Of a DNA stretch of 64,000 nucleotides, positions 43,185 through 52,555 are shown one piece after another; the first letter of the stretch is position 1; each line of letters starts with the position of its first letter. The notes beneath the pieces were generated by a model. The model saw only the letters and a list, made by a program, of their open reading frames with translations. It was not told the origin of the DNA and ran no database searches. A program made the translations under genes and the position numbers. Source of the DNA: Sulfurimonas sp. SAG-AH-194-I05 (GTDB lineage: Bacteria; Campylobacterota; Campylobacteria; Campylobacterales; Sulfurimonadaceae); assembly GCF_029215955.1 (NCBI RefSeq), contig NZ_JAEMVA010000004.1:1-64000 (forward strand). Direction: 5' to 3'.

Positions 43185-43219
43185 TTATTTATTAAAATTA
43201 TTCTAAGAGGGAACATTGT

Positions 43220-44479
43220 ATGCAGTTTATAGAAGCTTTAAAGCTCAAAAGTAAATTATTTTTTCTATTCATACTTATTACTTTAGGGCTTGTTAGTGTA
43301 GGCATAATGGGAACTATGAATGTGGAATCAATGAAAAAAAATCTTGATTCAGTTTATTTTGGTTCTTTAGTCCCTGTAACAGAGTTGAACGAAATGCTAC
43401 AAGTGTACCATGGCGGTTTAGCATCTATACTCTATAAAGCAAAAAGTTCGGAAGTAAATAGAGATAAAACTTCAGCAAAAATTGAACTGTCACTGAATAA
43501 AATTAACAAAATATGGAATTCATATAAAAGCCATTTTAAACGTGATAATGAACTTGACTATATAGAATATGTAAATATAGAAATAAAAAATGTTAATTAT
43601 TACTTTGTAACTATGCTTCGTTACGTACGGAAAAATAATAATTTAGAAGAACTTTCTATTGTTTCTTTAGAAAAGAATGTTTCACATATTCATACAGTAT
43701 TACAAAAACTTATTACGTACGAAGTAGATATGGCAAAGTATGAAAGAAAAGTATTTTTAAGCAAGTATGAAAAGGCTATGTTTCGTTTAACTGTTGTTTT
43801 AGGGCTTATTATACTTGCGGTACTTATCATTTCTTATTCTGTATTTAGAAGTATTCAGAGTGACCACACAAAACTTGAAGAGGCTTCAAAAAAGCTCAAA
43901 AAACTTAATAAAAAGCTTGAAAATGTTTCGTATACTGATTCTTTAACATCTATGCATAATAGAAGATATTTTAATCTTGTATATGAGAGAGAATTAAAAA
44001 GAGCAAAACGTACGCATAGTTATATTACGTTTATGATGTTAGATATTGATTTCTTTAAACAATATAATGACACGTATGGTCATTTAGAAGGTGATAACAC
44101 TTTAAAATCTGTTGCAAAAGTATTAAAAGAGGTCTTACAAAGACCAAGTGACTTTGTATTTAGACTAGGTGGAGAAGAATTTGGTGTTCTTCTTACGCAA
44201 ACTGACGAATCAAGTAGTGCAAAAATGGCAAGAGATATTTGTGATGCCGTACGGGATATTAAGATTGCACATAGTGCATCAAAAGCCAATGAGTTTGTTA
44301 CTATTTCAATAGGCGTAGTATGTTGTATAGCCGATGATGCGCTTAATGAAGACCTCCTTCTTTCTCGCGCAGATGAAATGCTTTATGAAGCCAAAGACAC
44401 AGGAAGAGATAGATATATAATAACGTCTAATGTAAATGAAAATACGGTTGGAAGTATTGATGAATTAACAGCCTCTTGA
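43220..44479 (+). CDS. Membrane diguanylate cyclase with four-helix-bundle (4HB_MCP-like) sensor
   Basis: 419 aa. Transmembrane helices near 13-33 and 190-210 flank a helical periplasmic domain that looks like the ligand-binding bundle of chemoreceptors (MNVESMKKNLDSVYFGSLVP start). A short coiled coil (KLEEASKKLKKLNKKLENVS) leads to a GGDEF domain: DSLTSMHNRRYF, LDIDFFKQYNDTYGH, active-site LGGEEF and an I-site R-P-S-D five residues before it. It should make c-di-GMP in response to a periplasmic cue. Expressed divergently from napA, with AAGAGGGA as ribosome site and a sigma-54 promoter match upstream. Confidence 0.9.
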   Translation: MQFIEALKLKSKLFFLFILITLGLVSVGIMGTMNVESMKKNLDSVYFGSLVPVTELNEMLQVYHGGLASILYKAKSSEVNRDKTSAKIELSLNKINKIWNSYKSHFKRDNELDYIEYVNIEIKNVNYYFVTMLRYVRKNNNLEELSIVSLEKNVSHIHTVLQKLITYEVDMAKYERKVFLSKYEKAMFRLTVVLGLIILAVLIISYSVFRSIQSDHTKLEEASKKLKKLNKKLENVSYTDSLTSMHNRRYFNLVYERELKRAKRTHSYITFMMLDIDFFKQYNDTYGHLEGDNTLKSVAKVLKEVLQRPSDFVFRLGGEEFGVLLTQTDESSSAKMARDICDAVRDIKIAHSASKANEFVTISIGVVCCIADDALNEDLLLSRADEMLYEAKDTGRDRYIITSNVNENTVGSIDELTAS

Positions 44480-44588
44480 TATTTTTATAGAATGCTTTGT
44501 ATGTAGAAATGTAGCACAGACGGTAAGAATTTTAGGAAAATCATACAAAGTATAGGAATTAAAATACATTTTATGTAATAATGATTTT

Positions 44589-47093
44589 ATGAGAACATTT
44601 TCTGGAACTATTATAAATATTAATGATATTGAAGTGCTCGTGAGTAGTAATGGTATTATAGACAATGATAAGCTATTAATTCAGTTATTTTGTGGAAGTG
44701 CAAATATTGATTTAATTAAAAAGATTCAAACATATTTTAAGTCTTCATTTCCAAAAGCAGTATTAATCGCAACAACGAGTGATGGTGTAATCGATGGAAA
44801 AAATGTTTATGAAAAAGATGTTAGCAGTATCGTCTTTTCATGTTTTGAAAAAACTACCTTGCACGCTTCTTGTGTTGCACATGATGATTACCAGCAAAAT
44901 TATTTTAAATCGGGTTATGCATTAGCCTCCCATATTGTTACAGACACTACAAAACTACTTATTAGCTTTTCAGACGGTATTAATACTAATGGAGAAGAGT
45001 ATGTTAACGGTATAAGCGAATTTGACAGTAAAGTAATGCTAGCAGGTGGTATGGCTGGTGACAATGGTGCCCTAGCTATGACATATGTTTTTGATAAAGA
45101 AAATATTATGAGTAATGGTGCTGTTGGGGTTACTTTAAATAGTGATTTTTTAGAAGTGCATTCAAATTATAACTTTGACTGGACACCAATAGGAAAAAAA
45201 CTTAGTGTTACGAAGTCCGAAGGAAATCGTGTATATAAGATTGATGGGGTGCCTGTTGTAGACTTGTATGCAAGATATTTAGGCGAAGAACTCGCCAATC
45301 AACTTCCTCAAATAGGGATAGAATACCCCCTTATTGTTGATAGAGATGGAATAGATACAGCAAGAGCTGTGCTTTCACGAAATGAAGACGGATCTCTTAA
45401 CTTTGCAGGAAATATCATAGAGGGTGAATATATCCGTTTTGGTATTGGAAATATTGAGTCGATTCTTTCAAGTGCAGAGGGAAATTTACGAAATGTTTTA
45501 ACTAAAAGTAGTAAAAAAGTAGAAGCTTTTTATATTTACTCTTGTATGGCTAGACGACGTTTTATGGGGAATCATATAGAAAAAGAATTAAAACCTTTTG
45601 CGGATATAGCAACAACTTCTGGTTTTTTTACATATGGTGAGTTTTTTCATAAAAAGGGAACAAACCAACTTTTAAATGAAACAATGACTGTGTTATCACT
45701 TTCTGAATCCACTGCAACTAATGATGTGATGCCTAAAGGTAGGTTAGTCCTTGATAGACATTTTACTACAAACCCTGTTCATACTGTTTCACATTTAACA
45801 AATGTAATATCAAAAGAACTCGAAGAGCTAAACAGTACACTTGAATCTCGTATAGATATGAGTACAAAGATGCTTTTTAAACAGGCTTATTACAATAAAT
45901 TAACAGACTTACCAAACAGACTCAAGCTATTACAAGATCTTCCTTCAAATAGAGGAAATACTTTAATTTTAGTGAATATAGATAAATTTACTATTATTAA
46001 TGATTTTTATGGACATGAATTTGGAGATTTAGTTTTAAAAAAAATAGCTAGAATTTTAAAAGATTTTAGTTTTGAATTAGAAGCAATTATATTTAAATTA
46101 CCATCGGATGAATTTGCTATTCTTATACAAGAAACATTTGAAAAAGAGTACATTATTAGGATTGTGAAAAGACTTTTATTAATGGTTCAAAATTATGAAA
46201 TTACACATGCTACTAGTACTATTAAAATTGATGTTACTTTGTCTGCTGCGGAAATAGGTGAGGGTGAATTAGGGCTTATTAATGCAAATATGGCGATTAA
46301 GTTAGCTAAAAAGAAAGGCTTAGATTATTTACTTTTTGATGAATCTTTACTCATCCATAAAGACTATGAAAGAAATATTGTAATAGCACAAGAGATACGT
46401 CAGGCTATAGAAACTAACAATATTATTGCATATTATCAACCAATATATATTACGGGCACATCAACAATAGAAAAATATGAATGTTTAGTCCGTTTAAGAA
46501 AAGCTAATGGTGTCATATTAAGTCCCTTTAGTTTTTTATCCATTGCACAAAAAATTAAGTTATACCCTAAAATAACAGAAATAATGATAGAAAATACATT
46601 TAAATATTTTAAAGATACTTCTTATAATTTTTCCATTAACCTTGCCTTTGAAGATATATTAAAAAAAGAAACCTATGCTTTTCTTTTTGAAAAAATTGAA
46701 GAATATGGAATTGGAAAACAGCTTACAATAGAGATTTTAGAAACACAAGAAATAGATGACCAAGTACTTATGCATAAATTTATAGAAAAAATTTATGGAA
46801 CTGGTGCAAAGGTTGCTCTTGATGATTTTGGAAGTGGATTTGCTAACTTTCATCATATTACAAGTATCAGAGCTGATTATTTAAAGATTGATGGTTCTCT
46901 TATTAAAAATATAGACAAAGATGATAATGCAAAACTTGTTGTTGAGACAATTATTATTTTTGCTAAGAAGTTAGGTATGAAAACAGTAGCAGAATTTGTG
47001 CACTCAAAAGAGGTTTACGATATTGTTTGTGAATTAGGCATTGATTTATCGCAAGGGTACTATCTTGATGAACCACTGGCTACAATAAAGTAG
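44589..47093 (+). CDS. FIST - degenerate GGDEF - EAL protein (probable c-di-GMP phosphodiesterase)
   Basis: 834 aa, no membrane segment. Residues 1 to about 375: FIST N and C sensor domains (GCLFCGS-like start, ATTSDGVIDG, LAGGMAGDNG, YIYSCMARRRFMG), which bind small molecules. About 420-570: GGDEF domain with a degenerate site (P-S-D-E-F) and no I-site, so not a cyclase. About 595-834: EAL domain with the metal and catalytic residues kept: E-C-L for E-A-L, N in SINLAFEDI, IEILETQE, ALDDFGSGFANF, DYLKIDGSLIK, VAEFVHSKE and GYYLDEP. Predicted to hydrolyse c-di-GMP under FIST control. No Shine-Dalgarno is visible before the ATG; TAATAAT lies 6-12 bases upstream. Confidence 0.88.
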   Translation: MRTFSGTIININDIEVLVSSNGIIDNDKLLIQLFCGSANIDLIKKIQTYFKSSFPKAVLIATTSDGVIDGKNVYEKDVSSIVFSCFEKTTLHASCVAHDDYQQNYFKSGYALASHIVTDTTKLLISFSDGINTNGEEYVNGISEFDSKVMLAGGMAGDNGALAMTYVFDKENIMSNGAVGVTLNSDFLEVHSNYNFDWTPIGKKLSVTKSEGNRVYKIDGVPVVDLYARYLGEELANQLPQIGIEYPLIVDRDGIDTARAVLSRNEDGSLNFAGNIIEGEYIRFGIGNIESILSSAEGNLRNVLTKSSKKVEAFYIYSCMARRRFMGNHIEKELKPFADIATTSGFFTYGEFFHKKGTNQLLNETMTVLSLSESTATNDVMPKGRLVLDRHFTTNPVHTVSHLTNVISKELEELNSTLESRIDMSTKMLFKQAYYNKLTDLPNRLKLLQDLPSNRGNTLILVNIDKFTIINDFYGHEFGDLVLKKIARILKDFSFELEAIIFKLPSDEFAILIQETFEKEYIIRIVKRLLLMVQNYEITHATSTIKIDVTLSAAEIGEGELGLINANMAIKLAKKKGLDYLLFDESLLIHKDYERNIVIAQEIRQAIETNNIIAYYQPIYITGTSTIEKYECLVRLRKANGVILSPFSFLSIAQKIKLYPKITEIMIENTFKYFKDTSYNFSINLAFEDILKKETYAFLFEKIEEYGIGKQLTIEILETQEIDDQVLMHKFIEKIYGTGAKVALDDFGSGFANFHHITSIRADYLKIDGSLIKNIDKDDNAKLVVETIIIFAKKLGMKTVAEFVHSKEVYDIVCELGIDLSQGYYLDEPLATIK

Positions 47094-47438
47094 CTAGTGC
47101 CCTTGGCAGAACTTAAAGCCCTCTACTAAAAGAAGTTCACGAAGTTTATCTTTGAGTTCTCCCTGAAACTCCATCCAACCATCTTTTAAAATACCACCAC
47201 ATCCAAGTTTCTTTTTTAACTTTTTTAAAAGTGCAGTAGCATCACTTTTGGGAACTTGAAAAGCTCCAACAATTGTAACAGTTTTACCTCTACGTTTTTC
47301 TTTTTTAAAAAGTAAAAAGTGTTTATTTGGTTCAATAATTTCATTTGAGATAACTGTTTTTCTGACACTTTGAACTTCAGCCCAAGAGTCATCTATTTCG
47401 GCACCTATAAAAAGGTCAAGTTTTTTACCTCTACTCAT
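47094..47438 (-). CDS. SUI1/eIF1-like translation factor (YciH family)
   Basis: 114 aa. The C-terminal SUI1 domain is clear: EKRRGKTVTIVGAFQ, then LLKKLKKKLGCGGILKDGWMEFQGE near 70-94, where YciH/eIF1 proteins have K-x-x-C-G-x-G-G-x-V. In bacteria YciH proteins bind the 30S subunit near the P site and affect start selection under stress. The N-terminal 45 residues are specific to this group. The start overlaps the DUF1653 gene by 8 bases, and the stop abuts the end of the FIST gene. Confidence 0.85.
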   Translation of the reverse strand: MSRGKKLDLFIGAEIDDSWAEVQSVRKTVISNEIIEPNKHFLLFKKEKRRGKTVTIVGAFQVPKSDATALLKKLKKKLGCGGILKDGWMEFQGELKDKLRELLLVEGFKFCQGH

Positions 47439-47649
47439 CTATTTCTTCCCCTATGTATTTAAATCGAGGAACTTCTTTTTCATCTATAATTACATTTTCA
47501 AAAAACATTGAAAGGGGACGTACCCAAAGGTCATACTTGCCATAAAGCGTACGGTAGAGGACAAGAGTTTCTTCTGTCTCGCTATGCGTAACGGTATCGA
47601 TTACTTGGTATTTATTACCCTTATAATGCTCATAAATACCTTTTTGCAT
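47431..47649 (-). CDS. DUF1653 protein
   Basis: 72 aa. GIYEHYKGNKYQVIDTVTHS, TLVLYRTLYGKYDLWVRPLSMFFE and PRFKYIGE are the complete DUF1653 signature: a small beta-rich domain of unknown function. Two bases separate it from the upstream FAH-like gene and it overlaps the SUI1 gene by 8 bases, so all belong to one minus-strand operon starting with the ABC-F gene. Confidence 0.88.
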   Translation of the reverse strand: MQKGIYEHYKGNKYQVIDTVTHSETEETLVLYRTLYGKYDLWVRPLSMFFENVIIDEKEVPRFKYIGEEIDE

Positions 47650-47651
47650 GT

Positions 47652-48494
47652 TTAAATAATCTTTTGTGCTAGGACACTTATATTTTTGCCAGTGTACTCG
47701 TTTTTTTCAACTGATGTGCGTAGCATATCATGTGAGATTTCATCATGATTATATACAATAATGATTATTTCATCATCTGTTTGTAAAAAAGTTTTTTCTC
47801 CATACTCTGTATAACGTGTAGCACCAATACTAATGATAGCCTGTGTCGGATTCCCACATGCTGCTATATATTCGTTAATTGGTTCCAGTGGACCAAAGTC
47901 TTTTTGCGTGTTAAGCTGGTTTAGCATCCATTGCGTAAGCGTATCATAGAAGTAGCTGTATCCACGTAATGCTACATTTTCACCATAGGCATATACTTTA
48001 TTATCTCTGCGTAAATACGAAGCGATAGAATAGGTGTCCATTAGACTACCATCTGTAAAAGTATCAAGAGAAATGAGTTCTTGAGCAAAGCCTTTTGAGC
48101 TGCAGCCCCAGTTTTTTTTATCGCTAATTTTATTTGCTCCAGCTACACGAATAGAGCAGTCGTTATATGCTCCAAAATGTGTTGGTTTTATAGCGCATAA
48201 AATATTATTATCGTAGGTAAGTTCACAAACAAGAGCAACTTCAGGTTCTGCTTGAACATTGACTTTTTCTTTTGGCAGTTTTATAGTATGTGAAGAAAGA
48301 GGATAGGTACTTAAAATTTCTTTTGCTTGAATATTTGCATGTGGAAAGGGAAGATAAAAAGGAAACATTCCCTTTGGAGCTGCTTCTTCAGCTGTTATAA
48401 TGTCTTTAAACTCTTCAAGTTCACCTGCTTGTGCAAGGTGAAGTGCAAAATTTCCGGCTATTCCTAGACCAAGATATTTTGCATATTTTGACAT
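47652..48494 (-). CDS. Conserved protein, possibly fumarylacetoacetate-hydrolase-fold (DUF5718-like)
   Basis: 280 aa soluble protein. YLGLGIAGNFALHLAQAGE begins the sequence. The middle, VNVQAEPEVALVCELTYDN, with the E-P-E-V-A-L pattern and IKPTHFGAYNDCSIR, resembles the E-x-E metal site and following strand of FAH-fold hydrolases. LISLDTFTDGSLMDTYSIAS and the later Y-G-E-K-T-F-L-Q-T-D-D-E-I segment also fit an FAH-type core. I am not certain of the family name. It overlaps the ABC-F gene stop by one base. Confidence 0.55.
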   Translation of the reverse strand: MSKYAKYLGLGIAGNFALHLAQAGELEEFKDIITAEEAAPKGMFPFYLPFPHANIQAKEILSTYPLSSHTIKLPKEKVNVQAEPEVALVCELTYDNNILCAIKPTHFGAYNDCSIRVAGANKISDKKNWGCSSKGFAQELISLDTFTDGSLMDTYSIASYLRRDNKVYAYGENVALRGYSYFYDTLTQWMLNQLNTQKDFGPLEPINEYIAACGNPTQAIISIGATRYTEYGEKTFLQTDDEIIIIVYNHDEISHDMLRTSVEKNEYTGKNISVLAQKII

Positions 48495-50098
48495 TAGATT
48501 TCGCCTTTAGCTTTTCTCTCTGCATATTCCTCATACGAACCTTTAAAGTCTGTAATACTTCCATCTGCATGAATCTCGATTATACGTGAAGCAAATGCGT
48601 CAAGTAACTCTCTATCATGTGAAACACAAATTACATTTCCTTTAAATTCAAGAAGACCTTCACCTAGGGCAACAATAGCTTCAAGGTCAAGGTGATTTGA
48701 TGGCTCATCAAGAACTAAAAAGTTTCCACCCTCGAGCATCATTTTAGAAAGCATCATTCTATGTTTTTCACCACCAGAGATACTGACAACACTTTTTTCT
48801 TGTTGCTCTCCGTTAAAGAGCATACGCCCAAGACAGTTACGAATTTCTGCAATATCACGCTTAGGATCATGTGCACGTAACCAATCATAAAGTGTACCAT
48901 CTCCACTAATAGTATCTGCTGTATCTTGAGGGAAGTAAGAGTTTTCTATTGTCGCACCCCAGTTTATTTCTCCAGCATTTGGTTTCATCTCTTCCATCAT
49001 TATTTTAACTAAAGTAGATTTTCCAACACCATTTCCACCGATAAGTGCAACTTTTTCACCTGGTTCAAATTTTAAAGACACATCTTTAAGAACTGCATTA
49101 TCACCATAAGAGTGGCTTACATTTACTAAGTGTAATGCTTCATCACCCATCTGACGTTTCGCTTTAAAGACAATACTCGGGTCACGTCTTGAAGATGGTT
49201 TAATATCTTCTATCTCTAATTTATCAAGTTTTCTTTGTCTTGAAGTTGCTTGTTTTGCTTTTGAAGCATTTGCAGAGAAACGACGAACAAAAGCTTCGAG
49301 TTCATCTTTTTCTTTTTGTTTCTTTGCATTGTCAAGTTCCATTTGTTTGGCGAGAACATTTGCTGCGATATACCAGTCATCATACGTACCAGTAAATTCA
49401 CGAATTTTTTGGTAGTCAACATCGAGTATATTTGTAACAACAGCATTTAAAAAGTGTCTATCATGTGAAATGACTACAAGTGTACCCTCGTGACGTTGCA
49501 GCTCATTTTCTAGCCAAGAAATAGTTTCTATATCTTGATTATTTGTAGGCTCATCGAGAAATAAAACATCTGGTTTTGGATAAAGAACTTGTGCAAGTAA
49601 AACTTTGAACTTATCAGCTGAATCAAGTGTAGACATAAGGTTGTTATGATTCTCTACAGGAATACCAACATTTGCAAGAATTTTACCGATATTTACGTCG
49701 TATTCGTATGTAGGGTCTTCTTCAACACAAATAACTTCTAAGTCAGCAAGACGGTTGTTCACAGCATCATCTTCAAAGTCACCCGTTGCATAAAGGTCTT
49801 CTTTTTCTTTAATAGCATCAAAGAGACGCTTATTTCCATAAAGAACAGCATCTATAAGTGTGTACTCTTCAAAGGCAAATTGATTTTGACCTAAAACACC
49901 AACTTTGTTAGCTTTAGGGATAACAACATCACCTTCGTATTCATTAATTTGACCACTTAAAATATTAAGGAAAGTTGTTTTACCAGCACCATTAGCACCG
50001 ATTAAACCGTATCTTTTATGACGGTCAAGTTTGAGGTTTATATCTTGAAATAGAACTCTATTTCCGTATCGCATTATGAGGTTTTGTACTCTTACCAT
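48494..50098 (-). CDS. ABC-F ATPase (YbiT/EttA-like translational factor)
   Basis: 534 aa soluble protein with two ABC domains and no membrane part. First domain: Walker A GANGAGKTTFLN near 34 and Walker B VLFLDEPTNNQD near 184, but its signature is degenerate (TLDSADKFKVLLAQ). A P-site-tRNA-interaction-like helical linker (AKKQKEKDELEAFVRRFSANASKAKQ) follows. Second domain: GGNGVGKSTLVK near 353, ISGGEKHR signature near 437 and LVLDEPSNHLD. This matches the YbiT subgroup. ABC-F proteins act on stalled or initiating ribosomes. A 10-bp hairpin just upstream overlaps its ribosome-binding region. Confidence 0.9.
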   Translation of the reverse strand: MVRVQNLIMRYGNRVLFQDINLKLDRHKRYGLIGANGAGKTTFLNILSGQINEYEGDVVIPKANKVGVLGQNQFAFEEYTLIDAVLYGNKRLFDAIKEKEDLYATGDFEDDAVNNRLADLEVICVEEDPTYEYDVNIGKILANVGIPVENHNNLMSTLDSADKFKVLLAQVLYPKPDVLFLDEPTNNQDIETISWLENELQRHEGTLVVISHDRHFLNAVVTNILDVDYQKIREFTGTYDDWYIAANVLAKQMELDNAKKQKEKDELEAFVRRFSANASKAKQATSRQRKLDKLEIEDIKPSSRRDPSIVFKAKRQMGDEALHLVNVSHSYGDNAVLKDVSLKFEPGEKVALIGGNGVGKSTLVKIMMEEMKPNAGEINWGATIENSYFPQDTADTISGDGTLYDWLRAHDPKRDIAEIRNCLGRMLFNGEQQEKSVVSISGGEKHRMMLSKMMLEGGNFLVLDEPSNHLDLEAIVALGEGLLEFKGNVICVSHDRELLDAFASRIIEIHADGSITDFKGSYEEYAERKAKGEI

Positions 50099-50106
50099 GA
50101 ATTATT

Positions 50107-50140
50107 CTCTTAGATAAATTTTCGCGATTATATCTAAGAG
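50107..50140 (-). promoter_or_regulatory. Hairpin covering the ABC-F ribosome-binding region
   Basis: CTCTTAGATA (50107-50116) pairs perfectly with TATCTAAGAG (50131-50140) around 14 bases. On the minus-strand mRNA the 3' arm ends in A-A-G-A-G, the only purine-rich stretch before the ABC-F ATG (8 bases on). Forming the stem would hide the ribosome site. It could instead act at the 3' end of the upstream chemoreceptor transcript, though no T run follows. Confidence 0.45.
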
Positions 50141-50168
50141 TTGTTTAAAAGTTCATAATTTATAAAAA

Positions 50169-52454
50169 TTAGTCTCGAGAGTGCTCTCTTTTTTCTGTTT
50201 TATAGCCTTGTAAAAGTTTGTTAAGTGTATCTGACATTTCTATCATTTCAGCTGATGTATTTGAGACTTCATCAACTGTGATTTTATTTTCTGTTGATAA
50301 ATGTTCTATAGAATTCACCTGTGTAATCATGCACTCTATTGTTTTAGAGTTCTCTATGTAGCCAGTAACTGTTTGATCTACTTGAATTATTGATTTATCA
50401 ATGGAGGTGACGCTATTGCTAATATCTGTCTCAGCCTGTCCTGCATCATGGGAAAGTGTCTCAATTGCTTTGGCATTACGTGACATATTATCACTCGCAT
50501 CATTTATAGACTGAACAATAACACTAATGGTACTGTTTATTTCTGCTAATGATTTTTGTGTTCTCTCCGCAAGTTTACGTACTTCATCGGCAACAACAGC
50601 AAACCCACGTCCATGCTCACCTGCACGAGCAGCTTCAATAGCAGCATTAAGTGCAAGTAAGTTCGTTTGGTCTGCTATGTCTGATATGACAGTAAGTACT
50701 TCTTTTACTTGCGAAGCATCATGGCTTAATTGCTCTAGTTTTTGTGATAATTCCAGTTCATCTTGTGAGCGTTCTTCTATCTCTTGTGCAAGACTAGCTA
50801 TTTGTGTATTTACTGATTTTAAAATATTTCCAGCAGTGTTAATATCTTCTTTTGTTTCTTTTGCTTGTTCAATTGAGTCTTGAAGAACACCTTGTAATGT
50901 AACTCCCTCTTTAGCAACTTTTTCTACAATCAAGCATTCTTTATCTGCTTTAACGCGCATAGTTATAGACGCTTTTTCTAATGAAAGAGCAATAGTTGCA
51001 TTCTTTTGTGAAGTGCTTGATGCCTGCGAAACAGTTAAACGTACTTTTTCAATAAACTCGTTTATATTATCTGCCACTTCTGCTACTTCATCACCTTTTG
51101 GAACAATTATTTGGCTAGTTAAGTCTCCATCTCCAACAGCTAAATCATGCGTAGTACTTTGGAGTATCTCCAGTTTGGAAATAATAATTTTTTGTATAAT
51201 AAAAAGTGAAAATAAAATAGTGAAGCCTATAAAGAGTGCAGTTGCAGTAATCGTAAGTATAAATTTATCATAAGCATTTGAGAGCGCTTCATCTTTGTTG
51301 ATTTTAACAACGATCGCCCACTGTGTACCATAGACATCTAATGGTGCATAAGAGGTGATTACTTCATTGTCAAAACAATCAATAGACGTAGTCGTTTCAT
51401 TTTTTCCCTGAAGTGCATTTTTTGTAGCTTGTGTGTTTATATGAAAAAATCCAGTGGTTGTTTTATGGTTGTGAACAAGCGGTTCGTCTATTTTTTGAAT
51501 GAAACGGCTGTTTGTTCTCATAACAGAGTCGGCTCCAACAAGAAAAGCTTCTCCTGATGCACCGAGTCCTACCTTGTCGTATTCATTGTTAAAATTCATG
51601 ATTTCAGTGATTTTTTTCATTGGAAGTTGAAAAACTAAAGTACCTTCATTGTCTTTTTTGAAAAACATAGGCATAGCGATAAAAGCCATTTTTTTATTAA
51701 AGTTAGGCTCATAAGGTTGTATGTCTTCAAATGCCACTTCTCCAGGCTGCAGATCTTTGCTTTTTGCAAAAGCTCTTCCTAGCCCTGTATTGGCATAAGG
51801 TCCCGTAAGTACATTTGTTCCAAAGTCAGCATTTTTATATACACTGTATATGATGGTACCATCAGGATTTATAAAAAAGACATCTTCTGCTCCAAAGTCT
51901 TCTAAAATACTTTTATATGCTGAGTGTTCTTGGATATGTGTGTCAGAATAAGAGTCTTTATATTTTGGATTCATAAAAAAGTTTTCTTTATTATCAGGGT
52001 ATGGATTTTGAATGATGTAAAGATATTGTGCTCTAATTCCTGCATCTGTTTTAGGAAGGTACTCTTTTGCGTCTTTTTTGGCTGGAACATTTGGAAGATC
52101 AAAGTTTATATTTGGTAAATATTTTGTTTCATAGTAGTCAATTAAAGCTTTTTTTGCAAGATCTATATCTATGTCAAGGTCTTCAAACTCTTCAAAACCT
52201 TCATCATATTCCCAAAGAAGGCGTATTGTTTTGTTTGTTGATGTTTTTGAGTTTAAAATATATTTTATCTCTTGAAAATAATCTTGCACATGTTGTATCT
52301 TACTCATTTTTATAGAACTCATTTGGTCCATTCGTGTTTGAACAATCTCTTCTTTGGCATTTATCGCGGCACTAAAGGAAGTCCCAATTCCTAAAATAAA
52401 CATAATGGTGATAAAAAATATAGTGAGCCTAAATTTAATGCTTTTTGTATTCAT
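50169..52454 (-). CDS. Methyl-accepting chemotaxis protein with large periplasmic (dCache-like) sensor
   Basis: 761 aa. Transmembrane segments near 10-32 and 398-420 enclose a periplasmic domain of about 360 residues with cache features ([59 protein letters not shown]). A HAMP domain (about 420-475) and a signalling domain follow, with the conserved tip [39 protein letters not shown]. The ligand is not predictable. No C-terminal CheR-tether pentapeptide. AGAAGG precedes the ATG, and it lies downstream of a two-component system on the same strand. Confidence 0.93.
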   Translation of the reverse strand: MNTKSIKFRLTIFFITIMFILGIGTSFSAAINAKEEIVQTRMDQMSSIKMSKIQHVQDYFQEIKYILNSKTSTNKTIRLLWEYDEGFEEFEDLDIDIDLAKKALIDYYETKYLPNINFDLPNVPAKKDAKEYLPKTDAGIRAQYLYIIQNPYPDNKENFFMNPKYKDSYSDTHIQEHSAYKSILEDFGAEDVFFINPDGTIIYSVYKNADFGTNVLTGPYANTGLGRAFAKSKDLQPGEVAFEDIQPYEPNFNKKMAFIAMPMFFKKDNEGTLVFQLPMKKITEIMNFNNEYDKVGLGASGEAFLVGADSVMRTNSRFIQKIDEPLVHNHKTTTGFFHINTQATKNALQGKNETTTSIDCFDNEVITSYAPLDVYGTQWAIVVKINKDEALSNAYDKFILTITATALFIGFTILFSLFIIQKIIISKLEILQSTTHDLAVGDGDLTSQIIVPKGDEVAEVADNINEFIEKVRLTVSQASSTSQKNATIALSLEKASITMRVKADKECLIVEKVAKEGVTLQGVLQDSIEQAKETKEDINTAGNILKSVNTQIASLAQEIEERSQDELELSQKLEQLSHDASQVKEVLTVISDIADQTNLLALNAAIEAARAGEHGRGFAVVADEVRKLAERTQKSLAEINSTISVIVQSINDASDNMSRNAKAIETLSHDAGQAETDISNSVTSIDKSIIQVDQTVTGYIENSKTIECMITQVNSIEHLSTENKITVDEVSNTSAEMIEMSDTLNKLLQGYKTEKREHSRD

Positions 52455-52472
52455 GAAAATTACCTTCTATTA

Positions 52473-52499
52473 CTAAACTTTTATAATAATATAGTTTAG
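52473..52499. repeat. Inverted repeat in the chemoreceptor promoter region
   Basis: CTAAACT (52473-52479) and AGTTTAG (52493-52499) are a 7-bp inverted repeat with a 13-bp AT-only centre, 20-45 bp upstream of the chemoreceptor ATG. It may be an operator or simply AT-rich symmetry. Confidence 0.3.
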
Positions 52500-52555
52500 C
52501 ATAAAATAACTTTTATTAATGCTTAAAGGAGGTGGTTTTTCAATGTTTTAGTATT

